Shown here: in pieces, positions 39,937-48,900 of the stretch | Position numbering within the stretch: position 1 is the stretch's first letter | How the letters are laid out: every line of letters begins with the position of its first letter | NCBI RefSeq assembly: GCF_019703515.2 | Contig: NC_059349.1 | Location: 29,571,744-29,635,743 of the forward strand | Reading direction: 5' to 3' | DNA: 64,000 bases | From: Myxocyprinus asiaticus | Taxonomy: Eukaryota > Chordata > Actinopteri > Cypriniformes > Catostomidae | Made by a program: the position numbers and the translations under genes | Notes under the pieces: model-generated | The model's database searches: none | What the model was told of the DNA's origin: nothing | The model's input: only the letters and a program-made list of their open reading frames with translations

Positions 39937-42900
39937 TTATTTAATGACATTTAATGAAAATGTCATGTGGTGTAAACATCATGTAAAAAGTATTAAAATA
40001 CTTTCCTTGCACCTTGAATACACGAGTGTACGCAACTTAATCATTATAAAAAAATGTTTTTGTTTTTTTCATGCATATCATGCATTTTTTGGTCAAAAAT
40101 ATCAAAAAGTTTTCTCAGGGTTACACCAAATGACGTGAACAAAATGTGCCCAAAATATTTATATATGGGGCTCTATTTTCGTAATCGCGCTACGTCTTAT
40201 CCAATTTGCTGTGAAATCTTTATTTACTATCACCTTTACTAAGACCTGAATCAATACCTAAATGAATTAATGTTAAGTTATTAGCTTTAATTTACCCTGG
40301 AGCAAATGTAGGTGTACTCGTTAATGTTATACATGTTCACATGGGAATGAGGAATGACACACTCTAATCCATAGCATGCCCTTCTCAGTATTTATTTAAA
40401 GATGTTTTAAAAAAGAAAGAAAACACACTGCATGTATCCTCTCTAGGTACCCCGTGTCACTATAACAAGTGACCAGCAACAACGTCTTTTACATTTTTTG
40501 GATCATTTTGATCAAATCCAGCTTAAAACTACTCAAACACACATTACACCCATAGGCTCTAATTGTAAACAGGCAAACGCTTGTCAGAGAAATGGCGGCG
40601 GGGCAACCGTTATTAAGACAGGACTGGTCATAAACGGTTTTAAGGCAGGGCTTCCCGAAGGGTCAATTACGCAAATGTGCAACTTGAGTACATCTGGAGC
40701 GCTGTAAATATAACGCGGTCAGCACACGTTAGCGACGTACACGAACCGAACACAGAGCACAGCTGATCTGTACGCACATAATCAGAGCATGAGATGGAAT
40801 TCATTTGATATATATATCGAGCACAGAACCGTCATTGTCCTAGGCACGTGCCGTGGGCTTTGAGACTGGGCAAGCATCAAGACTTTTAATAAGCATTATA
40901 TAACGCTGTGCTCAAAATGCGTTATACGGGTGAGTGTAATATTGTGGAAATGTTATTGACGTAAACTGTTGCCTTAGAACCCACCAGCCAATGAAAACAA
41001 TAGTCACAGTGGCAAACTTCATGACCAAATTGTTTTCAATTCAGGACAGTAATATTGCTCATATTACACAAATAAAAGATTGTCATGCAGTATTTTGAGC
41101 CGAGCGTGTTTATGTCCATTAAATCATACAATGAACTATAGTGCCAGAAAAGCTTGTTTTGACATACAACAAAAAGAAAAGATTGCCAGTTACTAGTTTC
41201 AACATCATTGTCCTCACGTGTTATGAGAAATCGGGGTGTACCACTTTATGATGTGTAAGGATTGTGGGATTTGTTGTAGTTCGAGGATTTTGGGTAGTGT
41301 TGTGCGGGTGTGTGTGCAAGCCATGCTGCTCGGTGTAAGAGAAAAGTTTTAAGTTTTGCCCACCCCGACGTTTATGTTCATACCATGCGAGATATTGTTG
41401 ATGGCAAGAATAAACGCGAGCACTTCGAAGGAATGTAGTCTCACTCATCAATTCGCTCTGCCCTGGAGCTCAGAGCTGCAGCTTACCTGAGCCGCTTCAT
41501 CACAGACCAGCGGCCGAATCAGGAAAAGATAACACACACTTCACTTTTCCCACAGTTCAGAAACACCGGAATGGACAGTAGCAACTAACTAATCTGACCA
41601 CCAAAGACAACGATCTTAACCTGAATGCACAAGGCAAATGTAACGTAGAAATTGGCGGTTTATTTATTTTTTTAGACATTTCCGTTGAAGCAAAGAATTG
41701 TGGGTTGCGAGTACCCACGAAAGATACAGCTCATGCATCCTCCGAATTCCCGTGAAAGAAGATCGCATTCGAAGTGTCCTACCAGCTTTTATGAAACGAG
41801 ACAGCCTCGATGACGTATGCGGCCGACAAATGCGACCTCCGGAGGATGCAGCCTTCCAAACTCATTTTACCTACCAAGATACTTTATAGTGTTTAAGCAT
41901 TAAAAGAACAAAGCAGATCTATAGTTCTTCCTTCAGGCTGAGCATTATTTTTCATCCAAAAAGACAACAATAATAGTCTAATAATAGTGAGTTTCAAAAA
42001 CGTCCTTACCTTCTCCTTTATTAAAACTTGCATGGCTACAAATCTACTGACTTCAGTATAAGGACTACAAACACAAAGCAGATCTACGGTATCATTTTCC
42101 TACAGTAGCTTATTTAAACTGCTGAGCATGGCTTTTATCAGAAAAGACCACAATAATAGACAAATAATTTTGAGTTTCAATAATGTTCTTTCGTCATTGT
42201 AAAGCGCATTTCACATGAGTTGAGTCGAGGCGTCAACGCTCCGTTCAACGGAAGCGTCAAGCGCCGCGTTGCCCTCCACATGACAAGAGTAGCAGAAAGC
42301 GTCACAGAGGGGCGATTTTACGAGTTTGCCACGTAAAAAAGCGGGAGGTGTGCACAATAAACGTTGAAAACATGTATTTGGAAGAGAGAGAAAAGCTTGC
42401 AGTTGCTTTGATAGCAGAAAGTAATAAAAGGACTCTTTAGGTCTAAGCGTTTTCTTGGTAAATTTAAATTAGTTCAATAACTGGGGTCTCCGATATTCGT
42501 AAACGATAAGGTAATATTCAATTAAAAGAAATTATGAGACATTCAATGTCTCTTCACAAATTTGGACAGTTTTTAAATATTTTTTGTTGCTTGGTACTCT
42601 CTAAGACATTATTGGTAAAGCAAAAACGTGTGTGTGAAAACACTTGTGTTCTGCAGCGCTGACGTGAGTCATGTGAAAGACCCTTAACACATATAACTTT
42701 TGCACATTAATCACTGCTCTTCACAATCACAAAAGTGACCGATTATGGTTTCAAAACGGCGAATGTCTCCGAAAGGTGAGGAGTTTGGATCCCTGAAATG
42801 TTTTTTCATGCATTTGTTTATTTCGTGGAATTTGATAATTTTCCACGGCACACAGTGGTTGGGAAACACTGCATTAACTTACCTTTACTTGAACACAAAA

Positions 42901-45900
42901 CTTTGTTGTAAAAGTCGCTCACTTGTTGAAGTTTCGATAGCCCCTCTTACTCAAATTTATAACCGAAATCTGCATAGGTCGCCGATGCTTACACTGCAGA
43001 TATCCATTTTAGCACTTAATACATTAATTGTGTGAACTTGAACCTGTTGACAATCTAAAACCTAGCCTAGCAGATAGCGTGACTATCAGCTTACTCATTT
43101 TGGTAAGCATGCTTACCTTGGCCATTTGTAGTAGCAGGCCTGATTCAGTTTGGATGAACGCACATTGTTGAAAGGGCGGTAAACAATGGAATCAAAGCAT
43201 AACCTAAAGTGCTTATATCTGAGGGTGGTGCTAAAGGGAATAAATGAATAACAGTCTGCAGCGCAAGTGAGATGAAAGATGACGAATTTTAACGAAAACA
43301 GTAGTTTATATTAACAATTATATTTAAACTGCTTAACTTGCTTAAATGGATGACAAGTCCCTGCATTGACCAATATAATTATGCAATGGCACACAAGCAA
43401 GAGTGCTGTTGTACTGAATAGCAGCATGGTTGTTATTCAGCCATAGACATGAGGCTGCAGGTAATCACAGTTATGCTAATATTTATTATAATAGCATGAT
43501 TACGAATCTAATATTGCTTTTCTACAACAGTTCTATGAAAAAGAAGTTAATACGAAGCATTTACATATTAGGCACAATATGGACAGTTATTTTGATTATT
43601 GTTGGTTGGCTAACAAAAACAGTTCCAAACAAAGCCAAAGCAGGATCAACCGTAGTGTGTGACATAGAAACGCAAAGACTAACAGCCGCAAAAACAGACA
43701 AGCAGAGTGATATAAACAGTAAAGCATCCTAGTGCTATACTGTTATACTAAATATCAGCTCTCTTTCAATGCCGCTTGTTCAATCAGATTAGAGGACGAG
43801 AACTAACAATTATCCATTTCATGATGCAGCCCATACAGACCATTTGTTAGCATTTTAAATCACATCATAAACCATTCTGAAAGGTCTAGCAACATTTATG
43901 AAGTCATAATATTAATGTAATAGGTAGTCAAACCAGCAAGTTTTTCATTGTGATGAGGTGCACAAGGCTGGTCTGTCAGGAACTCACTTTAGCTCTGCGG
44001 TCTCGGAGAGCCTGTCTGACAGCCTTCTCATTATCGCCCCCTGCTGCCAGCCAGGCCCGTTTGGCTTCTGCTCTAGACAGGGGCACAGCGATGCTCTTCT
44101 GTCCATTCTGGCCCTCGTTCTCCCCTGAAAAGTTTGACAGATTGGATTGTGCGTTGAGTTCTTGCTGACAGGATGCAGCCATCACACAGATCTCATCAAG
44201 CACGTGAGGAAGCTCTGCCTTCAGCCAGTCATATGGGGTCACACTGCTGTTCCCTGACACACACATGCTTGTGTATACCTCCTCTGGGCTCACCCCTTTT
44301 TTCTCTCCCTCCTGAAGTAAGGAATAGAAATAATAAATGTACCAATAATAAATCCAGAGAGGAACTTCTCTCTTGTGAAAGCAACCACTTGGATTTAAAG
44401 AGACAGTTCTACCAAAAATAAACAAATAATTTGCAGTTATGTTGTTCCAAATCTGTATGACTTCCTTTCGTTTGTGGAACACAAAAGGAGATGTTAAGTA
44501 GAATGACAGCCCCAGTCACCATTCACTTTCATTTTATGGAAAAAAGATCCATCGGAAGTGAATGATGACTGCAGCTCACCTCCTCCTCATATGGGTTTGG
44601 AGCAACATTACAGTGAGTAAATAATGACAGAATTTTCATTTTTGGCATTAACTATCCCTGCAAGCTTATAAGGATGGTGTCCAGGCTACAACAACTGTAC
44701 ATAGTAAAAATATAAGACTTACACGAATAAGCTGAATCAGTTTAAGCCCCTCCTCCCTCATTAGTCTCTGTCTTTTTATATCAGGGTCCTCAGTGGGTGT
44801 GATTTTGAGTGTGGTTGAAAGCGGTGTGATGTCCTTGACTGGTGAGAGTGGCAGGACTTTAGAGAGTGGCAGGACTTTAGAGAGTGACGGGGCAGGGTCT
44901 GATCTCGAAAGACAACACATTTCACAGACAGGTGATGGCATGTGGTTGACATATGTACAGAACTGGCAAACCCACTGAATGAGAGAAGGAAAAAAGAAAA
45001 AGTAAAAACAGGAACAATTCTTTAAGCTTACAAATGCTCAACAAAAGGATGATTATCACATCCTCAAATTCATGAATGAAATATATGCATAGATAGAAGT
45101 GGCAACATTAACTGTAATACTATCTGTACCTACAAATCTGAAAAAATATTTAGTGTAAAGCAGAAATTGGCACCTTGCTGTCCATTAGTCCTGTAGCAGA
45201 GGGAGTTGGCCGTGAGGGTGCGACAGGAGGCCGCGTGGCCAGACGAGGGCGCTCACACACCACACAGAGAATACTGCTGCCTGAGTTCACCACTGTGCAG
45301 CTTTTACACTGCCACTCTAATTGACAAAGGCAGTGTTCAAAGATTTAGATTTCAAGTTGATAACAAGGAAAATAAGCTACTAATAAATATGTTTTTTAAA
45401 TGCTCAAGCAAAACTGATTAAAAAGTCATATATGCATTTTAAACAAAGTGGGATCCAGCCTATTTGGTGCAGAAACTATGACAAATGCAGGATTTTTGAA
45501 AAATTAAACCTATACAGAATGTACAGACTCACCAGCTATTGTGGAGGGCTGTGATGGATCCTCCTGTACAGAGGGGGCAGCGGAGGACAGGCGTGGTCGA
45601 TCACAGGTTTCACACAAAACCTGCTGCATTGTATTTACTGTAGTGCAGTGTGAACACTGCCATGTAGACAGAGATGAGCTAAAGAAATAGCAGAGACTGA
45701 GAATATGTATTTTGGAAAAAAAAATAATAATAATAAAAAATCAGGTTAAAAAACGTTTTCTTTAAAAATGCTAACCTAAGCCGTTTTGTGGGTTTGGAGG
45801 AAGTCACAGGGATCCTGATGTGTGTGGATCGTCCTGAATGGGAATGATACAGCCTGTCACATTCTGTGCACAGCCGCTGAGTACAGGTGGGACAGTGAGC

Positions 45901-48900
45901 GGAGACCGGATTAATACCACATATGGTGCAGTTGTCTGTAGAGCATTTGAAAATGAATGAAATTGGAAACAGAAAAAAGCCTAACAGAGAGGATACCCAC
46001 AATTAAACATATTCCTTAAAGGAATAGTTCACCAAAAAATATAAATTATCTCATTATTCACTTACCCTGATGCCATCCAAGATGTGTATGACTGTCTTTC
46101 TTCAGAAGAATACAAATGAAGATTTTTTAGAAGATAGAGCTCTGTCAGTTCCTTATAATATAAGTACATGGGTGCCAGCACTTTGATGGTCCAAAAGTCA
46201 TATTTAGGCAGCAATAAAATAATCCACACAACTCCAGTCGATCAATGAATGTCTTCTGAAGCGAACCGATAGGTTTATGTAAGAAACAAGTCGATAATTA
46301 AAATGTTTTTAACTTTAACTCGGAGCTTCCATCCAGGGCTCTGATGCGGTTTGAAATAACCTAACTCTCGCGTGACTAGGGCTGCCCCCGACCAAAGATT
46401 TTCCTAGTCGACTAGTAGTCATTAGTTTAAGCCATTAGTTGACTAGTTGTTGCACATTAAATACGTATATATAAATAAATATTTTTTGGGGGACATCAGA
46501 AAATGGTTTGAGTTCCACTGTTCTACATTACAGAGAAATACTAAACCATAATAATGAGCCTTTAAAATATACATTTTACAAGCGCACGCACGAAGCGAGC
46601 CACAGTGACACTGGCAAAAGCGGTAATGATTCTGAATGTGTCGGAAAAACCAGCAAGTAGACTGTCTGAACATTTCATTAATTTATAGAGAGAAATGCAC
46701 ATTAAGTTAAACATGCAGCAAGCGAGGTACTAATTTAGCATCCCCACTCCCCACGAACACTTGGATAAGCCTAATAGCGCATATTTATCTAGGTTATCTA
46801 ACATTAGAGCGAGCGGCCATGCTAAATGGCTAACGTTAGGCTACTTACATGTTTCAAATGATAAGCCATGTTTGAGGTTGATGAATGATTGGCAAATATT
46901 TGCCTGCAGAGTTTGCATGTCACCTTCTTGAGATCATCCTTTACCCTCTCGAAATGATCCCACACTTTGGATTTCCTGCCCGACATAATTAGTTACCACA
47001 TAGACCAGCCATGTAAACGATCATGTCTGTCTGTCACTGTTTGCGTGACTTCGCCACTTCCTGTGGAGTTTTTTTTCTGAGACAAACCGACCAATCAAAA
47101 CTTGGTCGACCAAGACTCTTCTCATTGGCTAACATTTGGTCGACGATTAGGGGGCAGCCCTACGTGTGACATTCCTTTTTCTGTTGTAAATAAGTGCCAC
47201 TTCAGAATTCTCGCATGAACTCACCGACATGCTTATGGCACGCTTCGCATCAGCTACCGGCAAGAAGCACTTTTTAAAAGTTAATAATGTTTTAATTATC
47301 TATTTATTTTTTACACAAACATATCGATTTGCTTCAGAAGACATTCATTGATCGACTGGAGTCGTGTGGATTACTTTTATGCTGCCTAAATATGACTTTT
47401 GGACCAACAAAGTGCTGGCACCCATGTACTTCCATTATAAGGGCCTGACAGAGCTCTATCTTCCTCTAAAAATCTTAATTTGTGTTCTGCTGAAGAAAGA
47501 CAGTAATACATATATGGAATGGCATCAGGGTAAATTAATAATGAGATAATTTTCATTTTTGGGTGAACTATTCCTTTAAAGGGAAAGGCAGTATTGTTCG
47601 AAATACAATGGTGAGTGTGACATTTTCACCTGTCTGTTTAGAGGGCACTAGAGAAGAGAGAGGTAGCGCTGGACTGTATGGAGATTTGGGCTGAGAAGGA
47701 CCTGACACGGGCGAGGTAGTCTGTTTGTCCCATGGTTTTTCACTAGAAGAGAAGGCAACTGCATCTGGACTGAGTTCCTCATCATCCTGTACATATTTTA
47801 TATGACAATACAGAGTTTGTGAAGTAAATCTTAAAGAAATATTTCACAAAAAAAGATGTTAGGCAGTATGTTAGTCTCAGTCACCATTCAGTTTCATTGC
47901 AACTTTTTTTTTTAAATAAATGGAGACTGAAGCGCAAAGCATGCCTCAAATTTCGCCATGTGCTAGAAGATTTAATCGCCACTAAACAACAGGAGACAAA
48001 TGTAAAGACAGCAACAGTGGACGTGCACCTCAAGAACGCGTGTGTGAGGATGTCAGGAAATCCCTGCATTTATATAACTCCAGTCTGAAAGAATATAAAG
48101 ACATCTTTATGGGTCTAAACTCCTGAAGAAATAGTCCGGTGTCTCATAGCAGTCATAGCACGCATGTGCCAACTGCCTGTGTATGCGCGCACAGTCAAGT
48201 ATACTTTGACAGGCTAGTTTTCGACTGTACGCAGACGCGTCAAAATCGAAGTATAATTTTTGTTTTAGGCTGTTATTCTGTCATAAATCTCCTTTTGTGT
48301 TCCACAGAAGACAGAAAGTCAATTGGTTTTGGAGCATGACAGAATAACAGAATTTTCATTTCTGGTTAACTATCCCTTTAAAAGTAATAGTTCACCCAAA
48401 AAAGAAAATTTAATTTAATTTACACACCCTCATGCCATCCCAGATGTGCATTTCTTCCCTTTCTTCTGCACAGCACTATTGAAGATTTTTAGAAGAATAT
48501 ATCAGCTCTGTTGGTACTTTCAATGCAAGTGAATGGTGACTAGAAATCTGAAGGTCCAAAAAGCAGATAAAAGCAGCATAAAAGTCATTCATAAGACCCC
48601 AGTGGTTAAATCCATATCTTAAGAAGTGATATATATAGGTGTGGGTGAGCAACAAATATTTAAGTCCTTTTTTACCTTAAAATCTCCACTATCAATATCA
48701 CTTTCAGATGTGAAAGTGAAACTAAACAGGTGCCACGTGACACTGGAGATTTGAAAGTGGAGATTAAAAATAAAAAAGGAATTACATATTGATCTGTTTC
48801 TCACCCACACCAATCATATCGCTTTTGAAGATATGGATTTAACCACTGCGCCTTATGGATTACTTTTATGTTTCCTTCATGTGATTTTTGGAGCTATAAA

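Larger units (their letters stand above)
46016..47579. mobile_element. TTAA-target element hosting an hAT element
   Basis: The inverted ends AGGAATAGTTCACC (46020) and GGTGAACTATTCCT (to 47575) are flanked by TTAA on both sides (46016-46019, 47576-47579). TTAA duplications point to a piggyBac- or Kolobok-like transposase. Without the nested hAT the element is about 760 bp and non-coding. It lies in the rnf31 intron between coding exons 5 and 6. Confidence 0.82.

Noticed and set aside
43430..43732. Plus-strand frame of 100 codons with a hydrophobic middle
   Set aside because: It sits in an rnf31 intron, has low-complexity AT-rich codons and no splice or promoter support.
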